From assembly GCA_964620555.1 (NCBI GenBank), contig CAZUGZ010000036.1, forward strand, positions 1-22,484: a stretch of 22,484 nucleotides of DNA, in the 5' to 3' direction. This document shows, piece by piece, positions 14,675 through 22,484 of the stretch. The translations under genes and the position numbers were made by a program. The notes beneath the pieces were generated by a model that searched no databases, was not told the origin of the DNA, and saw only the letters and a list, made by a program, of their open reading frames with translations. Position 1 is the stretch's first letter, and the number at the start of each line of letters is the position of its first letter. This stretch comes from JAPOQD01 sp964620555 (lineage in GTDB: Bacteria > Pseudomonadota > Gammaproteobacteria > Pseudomonadales > Halieaceae).

Positions 14675-15433
14675 ATGCTGCGACTTGAAGACCACGAATT
14701 CCTGAAACGGAAAATGCGCCAGGAAGAACCCGAGAATCTCGGCAAATCTACCGTCAAGGCACTGAAAGAGGCGGTAGATGAGGGACGCCTGGAGGACGCC
14801 AAAAAGTTGGCGGACTACAGCATAACTGAAAGCAAGGGCCTGCACGATTTGATGTGTGACTGGATTTATGACCTGCTGGACAGGGTAGCCAGAAAGTTTG
14901 GTGAAAACAGCATGTACGAGATCCTGAAAGGCGCCCAGGAAACCTGGATGATGAAGCGTACCTGGAAGGGTTACCTGAATCTGAGCGTCAAAGAGCGCGT
15001 CGACCTGACCGCCGAGGTGCTGAGGAGCCACCGCTGCGGCCCCGATCAGGACGGCGGACTGACGATCAAAGAGGACGACGAGTCCTACATCATTGCGATG
15101 GACCCCTGTGGCTCCGGTGGTCGCATGCGGCGAGGCGATCCTGTGGATGGCACACCTCCCAGAACGGGTGCGCCCTACAACTTTGGATGCACCAAAGAAG
15201 CTCATACCTGGTCCTGGTCAAAAAAAGATGTGCCGTATTACTGCGTTCACTGCGCCGTAAATGAGACGGTAATGATGGAGAATGGCGGGCACCCGCTCTG
15301 GGTTACCGAATTTGATCACGACGCGAACCGGCCCTGTGCCTGGAAGTTTTACAAAAGGGCAGATGATATTCCCGAGGACTATTATGAGCGGCTCGGCTTT
15401 AGCAAACCAGATAAGGGTGCCGGGAAGTACTAG
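14675..15433 (+). CDS. Unrecognised Cys-rich protein, possible metal-binding
   Basis: I do not recognise this 252-aa protein. Residues 1 to about 115 are charged and helical (KSTVKALKEAVDEGRLEDAK; later LLDRVARKFGENSMYEILKG). The C-terminal half has conserved-looking, Cys- and aromatic-rich blocks: MDPCGSGGRM (Cys145), NFGCTKEAHTW (Cys172), PYYCVHCAVNE (Cys190 and Cys193), and NRPCAWKF (Cys221). This spacing suggests a metal or iron-sulfur site or redox cysteines. There is no signal peptide or membrane segment, so it is probably cytoplasmic. A perfect Shine-Dalgarno precedes it, following the SDR by 78 bp on the same strand. Its stop codon shares the palindrome CTAG with the stop of the convergent AbgT gene. 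Real gene: high certainty; function: none proposed. Confidence 0.85.
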   Translation: MLRLEDHEFLKRKMRQEEPENLGKSTVKALKEAVDEGRLEDAKKLADYSITESKGLHDLMCDWIYDLLDRVARKFGENSMYEILKGAQETWMMKRTWKGYLNLSVKERVDLTAEVLRSHRCGPDQDGGLTIKEDDESYIIAMDPCGSGGRMRRGDPVDGTPPRTGAPYNFGCTKEAHTWSWSKKDVPYYCVHCAVNETVMMENGGHPLWVTEFDHDANRPCAWKFYKRADDIPEDYYERLGFSKPDKGAGKY

Positions 15434-17031
15434 GACAAACGCGCCGGCTCCTGGGGCATCACAAACTCGACCGGCGCCAGGGGACCGAGCGGTAACCCCA
15501 GGAACACCCAGACCATTGTCAGTAACAATCCTGCCAACATCAGAAACACCGAATAGGGCAACATGGTCGCCAACAGGCTGCCAAGCCCGAATTCCTTCTG
15601 CCAGCGCTGCGCAAACACCAGCACCAGTGGGAAGTAGGGCATGAGTGGGGTAATGACGTTGGTAGCGCTATCCCCGACACGGTAAGCGGCCGTACTCATC
15701 TCGGGTGAGATCCCCAACAGCATCAGCATGGGTACCAGCACCGGCGCCAGCAGCGCCCACTTGGCGCTCGCCGAACCAATGAAGAGATTCAGCACCCCGG
15801 CGAACAGGATAATTGCAGCCATCAGCGTGACATCGGGCAGACCTGAGGCCTCCAACGCCGCCGCACCGTGAATTGCGAATATGAGCCCCAGGTTCGACCA
15901 GTTGAACATGGCCACAAAATGTGCCGCGGCAAAGGACAATACGAGGTAGTAGGCCATATCGCCCATGGCGTCCCGCATCATGGCAATCAGGTCACGGTGA
16001 TTTTTCACGGTACCGGCAGCGGCCCCATAGGCCCAGCCCGCGGCGAAAAACACAAGGAGAAAGCCAGCGACCAGAGATTGGAACAACGGATTGAAGCGCG
16101 ATTCGGGGGGTGCTGATTCGTCGATCAGTGGCGTGCCCGGGCCCACACACAGGAACACCCACAAAGCCACGACACCGAGCACCGCAAGTCCAGCCCACCT
16201 GAGCCCGCGTCGCTCATCATCGCTGAGCCCCTGGTCGGATTGCACGGCAGTTCGCATGCCACTATCTGAAGCTGAGCCTTCCGTCATGGGTGCCAGTCGA
16301 GGTTCGATGACGCGGTCGGTGATATACCAGATCACCGGCAGGAAAACGAAGGTCATGGCAACGATGAAGAACGCATTGCCGGCGATGTTGGCGTCCCAGG
16401 TGGGCAGAATGGTCTCGGCCGCCGACTCGGTGATGCCGAACAGCAGGGCGTCGAGCTGACCTGGCAGGAGGTTCGCGGAAAAGCCACCGGACACGCCGGC
16501 GAATGCCGTAGCGATGCCCGCCACGGGATGCCGTCCCGCAGCGGCAAATATCACCCCCGCCAGGGGTATGAGGACCACATAGGCGGCATCAGCCGCCAGG
16601 TTGCCCAGCATTCCGACTAGTGCCACGGCGGGCGTGAGCAGCAGCTTCGGCACGTTGCGAACGGCGGAACTCATGGCACTGCCAAGCAGACCGGCGCGTT
16701 CCGCCACGCCGGCGCCAAGCATCACCACAAGCACATAGCCGAGGGGATGGAAGCCGGTAAAGGTCTTTGGCATCTCCACCAACAGCCGCCGAATATTGTC
16801 GGCGGACAGGAGACTTTCCGCTTGAATCACCAATGCGTTGCCTGCGCCATCGACCCGGGTCGGGTGCAGGGCGAAGGTTCCGGTAGCCGCAGCAACCAGG
16901 CTGATCAACACCATGCCGACAATCCCGTAGAGGAAGATCACCACCGGATCCGGCAGCCGATTTCCACCGCGCTCAATTCTGGCGAGGATGCCCGTGGTTC
17001 TGTTGAGATCAGGTGTGGGGTTCGAATTCAT
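15430..17031 (-). CDS. AbgT-family transporter
   Basis: This integral membrane transporter of 533 aa belongs to the AbgT family, whose members import p-aminobenzoyl-glutamate or export sulfonamides and related compounds with a proton motive force. The many hydrophobic spans start at about residue 28 (VVIFLYGIVGMVLISLVAA). Family-like blocks include LGYVLVVMLGAGVAERAGLLGS, LGNLAADAAYVVLIPLAGVIF, GGFSANLLPGQLDALLFGIT, and the C-terminal GDSATNVITPLMPYFPLVL. The length is close to E. coli AbgT (about 508 aa). The start at 17031 has GAGGAG six to eight bases upstream. It is the last gene of the minus-strand run from the membrane protein through the sulfotransferase, so it may move the product or substrate of that group; the spacer upstream is 160 bp. 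Confidence 0.92.
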   Translation of the reverse strand: MNSNPTPDLNRTTGILARIERGGNRLPDPVVIFLYGIVGMVLISLVAAATGTFALHPTRVDGAGNALVIQAESLLSADNIRRLLVEMPKTFTGFHPLGYVLVVMLGAGVAERAGLLGSAMSSAVRNVPKLLLTPAVALVGMLGNLAADAAYVVLIPLAGVIFAAAGRHPVAGIATAFAGVSGGFSANLLPGQLDALLFGITESAAETILPTWDANIAGNAFFIVAMTFVFLPVIWYITDRVIEPRLAPMTEGSASDSGMRTAVQSDQGLSDDERRGLRWAGLAVLGVVALWVFLCVGPGTPLIDESAPPESRFNPLFQSLVAGFLLVFFAAGWAYGAAAGTVKNHRDLIAMMRDAMGDMAYYLVLSFAAAHFVAMFNWSNLGLIFAIHGAAALEASGLPDVTLMAAIILFAGVLNLFIGSASAKWALLAPVLVPMLMLLGISPEMSTAAYRVGDSATNVITPLMPYFPLVLVFAQRWQKEFGLGSLLATMLPYSVFLMLAGLLLTMVWVFLGLPLGPLAPVEFVMPQEPARLS

Positions 17032-17167
17032 TGGTCTCCTCGAGTTTACTGGATGAAGGCACGGGAACCACCGGGGTCGGGCCTTGGATCGGAAATTCTC
17101 TCAAATTGCTTTACTGCACCGCTGGCCGTTGTGCGGGGTACTCCGAACGCCGTCAACAGCAGCGTCA

Positions 17168-17189
17168 TGCCGTAGTGGCAGGGTATGCC
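17168..17189 (-). other. Overlapping hairpin arms between the sulfotransferase and abgT-like genes
   Basis: On the plus strand TGCC-GTAGT-GGCA-GGGTA-TGCC gives two mutually exclusive 4-bp stems that share the middle arm. It lies just past the sulfotransferase stop, in the 160-bp spacer before the transporter. No T-run follows, so it is not a clear terminator. Chance is a real alternative. Confidence 0.25.
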
Positions 17190-17191
17190 TG

Positions 17192-18370
17192 TCAACCGCC
17201 AAATTTGGCCAGATACGTTTGACACTCGGCATCGATATCCTCGCGAGTGAAACCGTAATCTTCCAGCCGGTAGCTGATTTTTCCCCTGGCATGCTGAGGG
17301 TGGCCTGCCTCCCAGGTCAGCATGGCCCACTTTCGTTCGGGAGTGAGATCACGGCCGGCGTGCTGATAAATCCTTTGGATCACGGCAATCGCGTCAGCAC
17401 AAATTTGCTCGTACTGGATGTCGAGAATATCCAGCTCGTCACTCATGCGCTCGCGCAACAGCATATGCTTTCGAAGTTCTACCAGAAAGGTGTTGCGGAT
17501 CGTCTCGCCCACTCTCTGCCGATCTACTGCATCGTGGAACAAGTTCCACGAAGTTTCCATCAGCCTGCCCAGGGAAGCCACGGCCGAGTAGATGTCGCGA
17601 TGGGTATACACCAACGCGGCCTTGGGAAAATATTTGCGCAGCAAATCAGTGGTGCCGATGTGGGCAGGCGATTTCAATATCCAGGGGCGATTTCGCCTGC
17701 CACCGTCCTGCCATTGCAGGTATTGCAGTAACTGCTTCATGTAGCGATAGGCGTAGTCCATGGATTGTTGGCCCACCCATTCACTGTAACTCGGCACGTC
17801 GCGGCCAGCGCAGGTGACCATGGACAGGCCGCTAAAGATCATCAAATACACTTCTTCGTCCACATCTTCCGCCTCAACGGCGTGAATCGCCTGCCAGTCG
17901 GACATCAGCTCGTTGGTCATGGAAACGGATTGGCGGGCAAATTCGATACGCGGATCTTCCCGTTCCGTGGAAGCATCGGGGAAGGGCGCGGGATTGAGTA
18001 AACGCCATCTATATAGCTTTTGTACATGCGGGTCAGCCGACATCATCTGCTGCAACTTGGTGGTACCGGTGCGGGGCATTCCGAGGACGACGATGGGGTC
18101 AGACACGTCCTCCTCGAGAATTTCAGGGTGCTTCTTGAGGTCCTCGGCAAAGCGCAGCCGGTTGATCAAAATGCGGTGCATCTCTCCCGCTACGGCTGCC
18201 GCACCGATCTGGCTGAGTACCGCGTCGTTGTTGGTGGAATCGACGAGTTTGTTGAAGGCCCGCATGAACTCCGGATCGCCAAAATCGTCCAGCCCGGTTT
18301 CGTTGCTGGCTTTGGCCAGCAACGACTCGACGGAGAGCGCTGTATTGTCCGCTGCGGCTGCCTGGGTCAT
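17192..18370 (-). CDS. Sulfotransferase-family protein (PAPS-dependent)
   Basis: This cytoplasmic sulfotransferase of 392 aa transfers sulfate from PAPS to a hydroxyl or amine. The 5'-phosphosulfate loop is VVLGMPRTGTTKLQQM (about 94-109). The region RPWILKSPAHIGTTDLL (228-244, Lys233) and the 3'-phosphate block YTHRDIYSAVAS (255-266) are also seen. This is the bacterial 'sulfotransfer_3'-like group common in actinobacteria and marine proteobacteria. The ATG at 18370 (MTQAAAADN) is preferred. A GTG at 18418, abutting the upstream stop, would add 16 residues. It follows the DUF1214 gene by 48 bp and precedes the AbgT gene, so a hydroxylated product from the nearby P450 is a plausible acceptor (inference). 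Confidence 0.92.
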   Translation of the reverse strand: MTQAAAADNTALSVESLLAKASNETGLDDFGDPEFMRAFNKLVDSTNNDAVLSQIGAAAVAGEMHRILINRLRFAEDLKKHPEILEEDVSDPIVVLGMPRTGTTKLQQMMSADPHVQKLYRWRLLNPAPFPDASTEREDPRIEFARQSVSMTNELMSDWQAIHAVEAEDVDEEVYLMIFSGLSMVTCAGRDVPSYSEWVGQQSMDYAYRYMKQLLQYLQWQDGGRRNRPWILKSPAHIGTTDLLRKYFPKAALVYTHRDIYSAVASLGRLMETSWNLFHDAVDRQRVGETIRNTFLVELRKHMLLRERMSDELDILDIQYEQICADAIAVIQRIYQHAGRDLTPERKWAMLTWEAGHPQHARGKISYRLEDYGFTREDIDAECQTYLAKFGG

Positions 18371-18418
18371 CGTGTGGTCTCTTGCACTCGTTTGTATCGA
18401 GTCGATTATCGCCGACAC

Positions 18419-19717
18419 CTACCAGCGGCGTCGCAACTGAATTGCGCGGCGCCGTGCTCGCAGCGTCTCGTCTCGTTGCCGAGCTGAAACAGTTGGCGTG
18501 TCAGCGGGTAGCTGTTCGCGTAATTGCTTCAGCTTGATTTTCTTCATGCTGGGTTTCAGTTCGCCGGGACAATTTTTGAAGCGCCCAAACAGGCCGCCGC
18601 GCTGATAGCCGGCATTGTCCAGCCAATTCGGTACACCGGGATCCTGTGCCGATATCACCGCGCGAAATTTACCGTCGCTATCGATATGAGCGGCGTGGCC
18701 GTTGATCGATGCCTGGCGATTCATCCAGCCGGTGGTGTGCCAGATTTCGTCATAGATGACAAAGCTCCAGTAATAACACCGTTCGGGTATCTCAAGCTCG
18801 AGAATCAGTGCTTCATCCGCCTGGATGTCGTACAACGCATTCATATAGACCTGGTTGGTGACACCACCCGCCTGGGAGAAGTCTCGTACCCCCATCCTGT
18901 TGATCATGCCGCGTTGACGTAGATCCTGGCTGTGACCCAATGCGAAATTCACCCAGTTCGTAGTCGCTTCGCTAATGTTTTGAAGTTGTGATCTTATCTT
19001 TTCGGCAGATTCCCGCGGAGTATTGACGGGCTTGTCCATTCGCTCGATGGCATAGCGGCCAGTGACCTCATTGTCCCAGTCATAAAATACTTGCCGCACA
19101 AATATATGCGTGGCACGGGGATCAAGCGCCAGCCAGTCGCCCCGGTAGCCGTCGGGACGTTCAGCGCTGAGAACAAATTCGAACATGCCGTCGTCGTCAA
19201 TAGTGATATCGTGGTCCAGATCGTAATTGTTGAGTGCGGGTCCGAGCTTGCCCAGGCCGGTGTGGAAAAACTGTTCACTGCCAATCTGGAAGTCGACGTT
19301 ATACACCGTGCCGCGGTATCCCGTGATCTTGTAAACGCCGTCGGGTTCGATAGTCGCAGTGTAGTAGGTGTCATCGACATTGGTTACCGCAAAGTCGTAC
19401 ATGGTGTTGAATTGAGGCCAGAAGTCCGGTTGCTCTGTATCCTGGTAAACCAGCCCTCCGAACCCTTGGGACAGTAGCAAATAGATATGGCGATACAGCT
19501 CCTGTACCAGTTGAACGTCGTCCGGATCGGTCAATTGGGCGCGCGCATGCTCGCCCAGCGGCAGTAGCCCTTCGATATAACCGGCCCAGGAGTCCGGTCC
19601 GTTGGTGTCGTGGTCTTTCATGGTGGCTGTCCTCGCACAGACAAAGGAGCTGAAAAAGCTCATTAACAGCGTGGCAAACAGGGCCACGGTACAGAATTTT
19701 ACTCTATGCACCTTCAT
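18419..19717 (-). CDS. Secreted DUF1214/DUF1254-like protein
   Basis: This 432-aa exported protein has a signal peptide (positively charged MKVHRVK, then a hydrophobic core to about residue 28, ending VCA). Conserved blocks are VTNVDDTYYTATIEPDGVYKI (about 113-133) and YYWSFVIYDEIWHTTGWMNRQ followed by DGKFRAVISAQDPGVPNWLD, which match the family of DUF1214-containing proteins. These proteins have no settled biochemical role but recur beside P450s and lipid- or steroid-catabolism genes. The start is supported by TGGAGG eight bases upstream of the ATG. The C-terminus is very basic (LRARRRAIQLRRRW). It lies between the P450 and sulfotransferase in a co-directional run. A role in periplasmic substrate handling is conceivable; I do not claim an activity. 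Confidence 0.85.
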   Translation of the reverse strand: MKVHRVKFCTVALFATLLMSFFSSFVCARTATMKDHDTNGPDSWAGYIEGLLPLGEHARAQLTDPDDVQLVQELYRHIYLLLSQGFGGLVYQDTEQPDFWPQFNTMYDFAVTNVDDTYYTATIEPDGVYKITGYRGTVYNVDFQIGSEQFFHTGLGKLGPALNNYDLDHDITIDDDGMFEFVLSAERPDGYRGDWLALDPRATHIFVRQVFYDWDNEVTGRYAIERMDKPVNTPRESAEKIRSQLQNISEATTNWVNFALGHSQDLRQRGMINRMGVRDFSQAGGVTNQVYMNALYDIQADEALILELEIPERCYYWSFVIYDEIWHTTGWMNRQASINGHAAHIDSDGKFRAVISAQDPGVPNWLDNAGYQRGGLFGRFKNCPGELKPSMKKIKLKQLREQLPADTPTVSARQRDETLRARRRAIQLRRRW

Positions 19718-19801
19718 GTCGCAGGCCTCCAGGAATTTCGGCTTGCCTTTTCGGCAAGGGGATGAGGAAGAACACGCAGGCGCCGGTGGAAGTTGGCAGG
19801 G

Positions 19802-21019
19802 CTAAGCAGCCGGCGTATCCCAGATAATGGGCAGCCCCGTCATCGACATGATAGTACCCGGAAGGAACCTGTATTCGGTTCCTGGCTTCAGTCGCATGTT
19901 GCGTAACGCCGGGATCGCCTCCTGCCAGAGTACATTCAGTTCCATGCGCGCCAGGCGTTCACCGGCACAGCGATGGACACCCTTGCCGAAGGCTGCATGG
20001 CGACGCACTTTTGGCCGATCAAAATTTACTGTGGAGGCATTTTCATAAGTGCTTTCGTCTACGCCGGCCATGGCCGACGACACCATGACCAGATCACCCT
20101 TTTTCATTTGTACACCTTGGAATTCGACATCTCGGGTAACGTAGCGGCACAGGTTCGCGATGCCGAAGCGCCGCAGCATTTCTTCAACGGCATTGGCGAT
20201 ATCGGCTGGATTATCCAGCAGGCGTCGCTGGTACTCGGGATGGGTTGCCAGGAAATGAGCCATAAAGGACATCTGCGCGGTAACGGTATCCAGGCCTGCA
20301 AAAAACAGGGTCAATACCATAATGGTGAGCTCTTCACCGCTTATGGGACGCCCGTCGATTTCCGCCGCTCTGAGTTCGCGCAGCATATGGGCGCCTTCCG
20401 CGTCGGGGTCACTGTCGAGCCAGCGTTGCGCAAAGCCAAATACCGTTTGCCGGGCTGCCGTTACTTCTTCAATTTTTTCTCCACGGAAAAATACTTCAAT
20501 GGTGTCGGCGAATTCGGCCAGGTGCTCGTCAGGCATGCCCATGAGTTTGAGAAAAACCGCGATGGGGAAGGGGCCGGCAATCTCTTTCTTGAAATCGCAT
20601 TCGCCTTTGTCAACAATTTTTGCAATTCGTTCGCGCAGGGTCGCCCGTGCATCTTTTTCCAGTGAATCAATGATTTCGGTTCTGAATATTTTTTGCGTGA
20701 TAATTTTTCGGTACGGGGTGTGCTCCGGGGGGTCCAGATTGGGCGGAATCAGGCGCATGTCGTCTTGCATGCGTGGAATCGAGTTGTAGGCGCTGGAAAA
20801 AATGTCGGTTTTCGCCAGAATTTCTTCGATGATGGTTGCATTCGTTACTGCCCAATAGCCTTCCTGCTCTGGTGAATAGAAGATATCGGGAGCGTCGTTA
20901 AGCGTGGCAAACTCGGCCCAGGGGTCGATTTCCATGGCCGGGTTGATACGAAAATTGAAGTGTTTGACCAGGTGGGCCGGTACGTGCTCGGGAACGTCGA
21001 ATTCGGCATCAGAATTCAT
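19802..21019 (-). CDS. Cytochrome P450, P450cam-like
   Basis: This soluble P450 of 405 aa has the haem loop AAFGKGVHRCAGERLARMEL with Cys351. The K-helix motif is E280-x-x-R283, and the I-helix reads FFAGLDTVTAQ with Asp244-Thr245. The GLDTV form is that of P450cam and related monoterpene hydroxylases (CYP101/CYP111/CYP176-like), which fits a small hydrophobic substrate. The start ATG at 21019 has GAGG nine bases upstream. It follows the membrane-protein gene by 70 bp and precedes the DUF1214 gene by 84 bp, all on the minus strand. The two P450s in the window are clearly different subfamilies. No ferredoxin partner is present nearby. Confidence 0.94.
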   Translation of the reverse strand: MNSDAEFDVPEHVPAHLVKHFNFRINPAMEIDPWAEFATLNDAPDIFYSPEQEGYWAVTNATIIEEILAKTDIFSSAYNSIPRMQDDMRLIPPNLDPPEHTPYRKIITQKIFRTEIIDSLEKDARATLRERIAKIVDKGECDFKKEIAGPFPIAVFLKLMGMPDEHLAEFADTIEVFFRGEKIEEVTAARQTVFGFAQRWLDSDPDAEGAHMLRELRAAEIDGRPISGEELTIMVLTLFFAGLDTVTAQMSFMAHFLATHPEYQRRLLDNPADIANAVEEMLRRFGIANLCRYVTRDVEFQGVQMKKGDLVMVSSAMAGVDESTYENASTVNFDRPKVRRHAAFGKGVHRCAGERLARMELNVLWQEAIPALRNMRLKPGTEYRFLPGTIMSMTGLPIIWDTPAA

Positions 21020-21089
21020 GGATGGTACCTCGGGTTCGACCTGTTAGCCTGTCGGGGCTGTGAGCCCAGTGATTCAACTGTGGGGTGGT

Positions 21090-21764
21090 TCAGAACAAAC
21101 GCCCGGATTCAACCCAGGGTTGCACCAGGGAGTACCAGAACGTTTGTGGAATCGTCAGGCCAAAAAATACTACCCAAAGAGCGGCGGCCGAGCCAAAGCA
21201 GGCCTTCCAGCTGGCTTCGCTGCGCCATGAGAATGGCGTTTGCACATCGATGGACATCCACTTTTGAACATAGTGATATGTGAAGTAGGGTAGCGCCATC
21301 AGTCCGCCGCCAAACCAGAGGCTGGACCAGGGAACGCCAATCACCAGGTAGGGGTCGGCCTGATGGTAGGTATAGACCCCGAGCACGGTTACCAGAAATT
21401 CTTCGATAATCATGTCGGCGACAGCACAGATCAGGAATACCACTGGCAAGTGCCAGGCACCCAATCTGGCCGCATTGCGTTCAAACTGGCTTGTGAACAA
21501 CAGGGGCACCAGGCCAAAACCCACACTCCAGTTAAAGGCCACGGCCCAGGGGTAGCGTTGTTCGTAAACTTCCAGGCCCGGGATCATATGCAGGCTCTGG
21601 TTAAAGGTGGCGTTAAAAAAGTCGCGCCCGACCCATATCCAGTCAAACAGGAACAAAAAGAATCCGGAGAGCACGGCCGCGAGATAAAAGGCGCTTTGCT
21701 TTTTTATCGCCCAGACCAGCGCGCCAATAAAAGCAGCGGTGCTGATTACTTCATATGCAAGCAT
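21090..21764 (-). CDS. Six-TM integral membrane protein, unknown function
   Basis: I do not recognise this 224-aa product. Its hydrophobicity suggests six membrane spans at roughly residues 3-21, 25-45, 71-91, 101-131, 139-166 and 187-215. Aromatic residues are abundant. Conserved-looking polar positions are FDWIWVGRDFF (about 40-50), ADMIIEEFLVTVLGVYTY in the fourth span, and GVPWSSLWFGGGLMALPYF in the fifth. A Glu-Glu pair inside a membrane span, next to Tyr and Trp residues, recalls in a general way the small integral-membrane terpene and lycopene cyclases, but I cannot support homology. The ATG at 21764 has TGAGG upstream. It is the first gene of the P450-DUF1214-sulfotransferase-AbgT run. 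Confidence 0.8.
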   Translation of the reverse strand: MLAYEVISTAAFIGALVWAIKKQSAFYLAAVLSGFFLFLFDWIWVGRDFFNATFNQSLHMIPGLEVYEQRYPWAVAFNWSVGFGLVPLLFTSQFERNAARLGAWHLPVVFLICAVADMIIEEFLVTVLGVYTYHQADPYLVIGVPWSSLWFGGGLMALPYFTYHYVQKWMSIDVQTPFSWRSEASWKACFGSAAALWVVFFGLTIPQTFWYSLVQPWVESGRLF

Positions 21765-21984
21765 GAATCAGGCCTCATATCCTGTTATTTACGCAAGGGG
21801 AAGAGAAAAACTGACGCTGTCAATGTTACACCGGATTGGGCAGCATCGTGAAGGATATCGCCGGTCTTGTTGCCCCTGTAATGTGCACATAAACTCGAGG
21901 TTCAATTGGAAAACCGGAAGTCACATCCGTTCGGTTCACGTTATTTGGGCGTCTGCAAACGCTTCTGAAGCGTCAGGGTCTCTT
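21765..21984. other. Intergenic region with a terminator-like hairpin at 21959-21973
   Basis: This 220-bp spacer lies between the GFA gene and the membrane-protein gene, both on the minus strand. I see no gene in it. The sequence ACGCTTCTGAAGCGT at 21959-21973, 11 bp past the GFA stop, is a perfect inverted repeat. It is followed on the minus strand by only TTT, so it is a weak terminator candidate. A TGAC-N3-GTCA repeat is at 21812-21822. The promoter of the downstream run must be here, but no good -35/-10 pair is evident. Confidence 0.4.
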
Positions 21985-22473
21985 CTAGGATAGCCCATGT
22001 ATCTCGTGCCATTCTTTGAGGCTCAGGATATCCGGGAAATGTTCGTATTGTCTGTCTTTCGGCGTGTTGGATACAGTCACCCAATCCGGCTTGCTGTCCA
22101 AAAAGATATGATTGCGTTCCGGCGGAACCGGTAGCGCCGTATCGATAACGGAAGCGTACGGGTGAACCAGTTCCGGCCAGCGCGGGTCCCAGACCCAAAG
22201 ACCGCTACCGCATTGATTACAAAAGTGTCGTTGGCCTGGGCTCTGCTCGTAGACGCCGGTTTCGTGATTGTTGTACATGGGGCGAAAATGAGAGATGTGT
22301 TCTTCCCCCTGAATTTCGAGACTGTCGTACAGGGCTCCGATATTGATGGCAAATCCACCGCCGCCCTGGGTTTTCCTGCAAATGGAACAATGGCAATGCA
22401 TATACGGGTAGGGATGTGGTGAATCCACGCGGAATTCCACGCTTCGACAACAACAGGATCCTTTCAGACGCAT
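21985..22473 (-). CDS. GFA-family (glutathione-dependent formaldehyde-activating-like) zinc protein
   Basis: This 162-aa protein has the Mss4-like zinc fold typical of the GFA family. The cysteine pattern is present: GSCCCRSVEF (Cys7 and Cys9), then HCHCSICRKTQGG (Cys27, Cys29, Cys32), and FCNQCGSGLW (Cys85, Cys88). The family was named for a proposed glutathione-formaldehyde step, but most members have unknown roles. The start is near the window's right edge, so only 11 bases upstream are visible; the ATG at 22473 gives the standard MRLKGSC opening. It shares the strand with the neighbouring membrane-protein run but is separated by 220 bp, so common transcription is doubtful. Confidence 0.88.
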   Translation of the reverse strand: MRLKGSCCCRSVEFRVDSPHPYPYMHCHCSICRKTQGGGGFAINIGALYDSLEIQGEEHISHFRPMYNNHETGVYEQSPGQRHFCNQCGSGLWVWDPRWPELVHPYASVIDTALPVPPERNHIFLDSKPDWVTVSNTPKDRQYEHFPDILSLKEWHEIHGLS

Positions 22474-22484
22474 AATCCCATGCC

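Noticed and set aside
21055..21067. Hairpin GGGCT-GTG-AGCCC between the membrane protein and P450 genes
   Set aside because: Only a 5-bp stem with no T-run on either strand, so not a convincing terminator.
1..22484. CRISPR arrays, tRNA or rRNA genes, complete insertion sequences, attachment sites
   Set aside because: No repeat-spacer pattern, cloverleaf-like CCA-ending sequence, transposase or integrase frame, or matching terminal repeats were seen on reading both strands by eye; a dedicated scan could still find a weak one.

Overview
The window looks like a piece of a proteobacterial chromosome, probably from a metabolically versatile gammaproteobacterium of the marine or soil lipid- and terpenoid-degrading type. 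This rests on the gene content (two soluble P450s, an acyl-CoA dehydrogenase, a thiolase, an SDR, an LLM-type flavoenzyme, a DUF1214 protein, a sulfotransferase, AbgT) and on the fairly high GC content. No rRNA or other phylogenetic marker is present, so the assignment is inference. I see no tRNA, rRNA, CRISPR array, complete insertion sequence or prophage.

Positions 17-3649 (minus strand): a run of thiolase, pxpA, pxpB and pxpC. The last three encode ATP-dependent 5-oxoprolinase and are coupled by short gaps or overlaps. A 243-bp spacer holding a near-perfect 23-bp palindrome separates the thiolase from a divergent P450 (3893-5131). An AT-rich spacer, a secreted S1/P1-type nuclease and an acyl-CoA dehydrogenase follow on the plus strand.

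Positions 7161-10264: a scarred zone. It holds a 50-codon N-terminal piece of a second acyl-CoA dehydrogenase and the C-terminal tail of a CaiB-type CoA-transferase with an internal stop. A convergent amidohydrolase has its C-terminus running over that debris. A FAD-dependent amine-oxidase-like enzyme follows, then a 21-codon N-terminal stub of what looks like a DUF7064/DUF7065-type protein. A longer catabolic cluster seems to have been cut down here.

Positions 10261-12349: the most interesting part. A small winged-helix/helical protein (205 aa) is tightly coupled to a 489-aa pyruvate-phosphate-dikinase-like protein. The latter keeps the nucleotide-binding and phosphohistidine domains but has no PEP/pyruvate-binding barrel. 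The pair recalls Rv1126c/Rv1127c of Mycobacterium tuberculosis and may be a two-subunit phosphotransferase or regulator of undefined substrate.

Positions 12454-15433: an LLM-class flavin oxidoreductase (minus), an SDR dehydrogenase (plus), and an unrecognised 252-aa Cys-rich protein with a perfect Shine-Dalgarno. The last converges on the AbgT transporter, sharing a CTAG stop.

Positions 15430-21764 (minus strand): a co-directional group read in the order six-TM membrane protein, P450cam-like P450, secreted DUF1214 protein, PAPS-type sulfotransferase, AbgT transporter. It could oxidise, sulfate and move a small hydrophobic or aromatic compound. A GFA-family zinc protein sits at the right edge.
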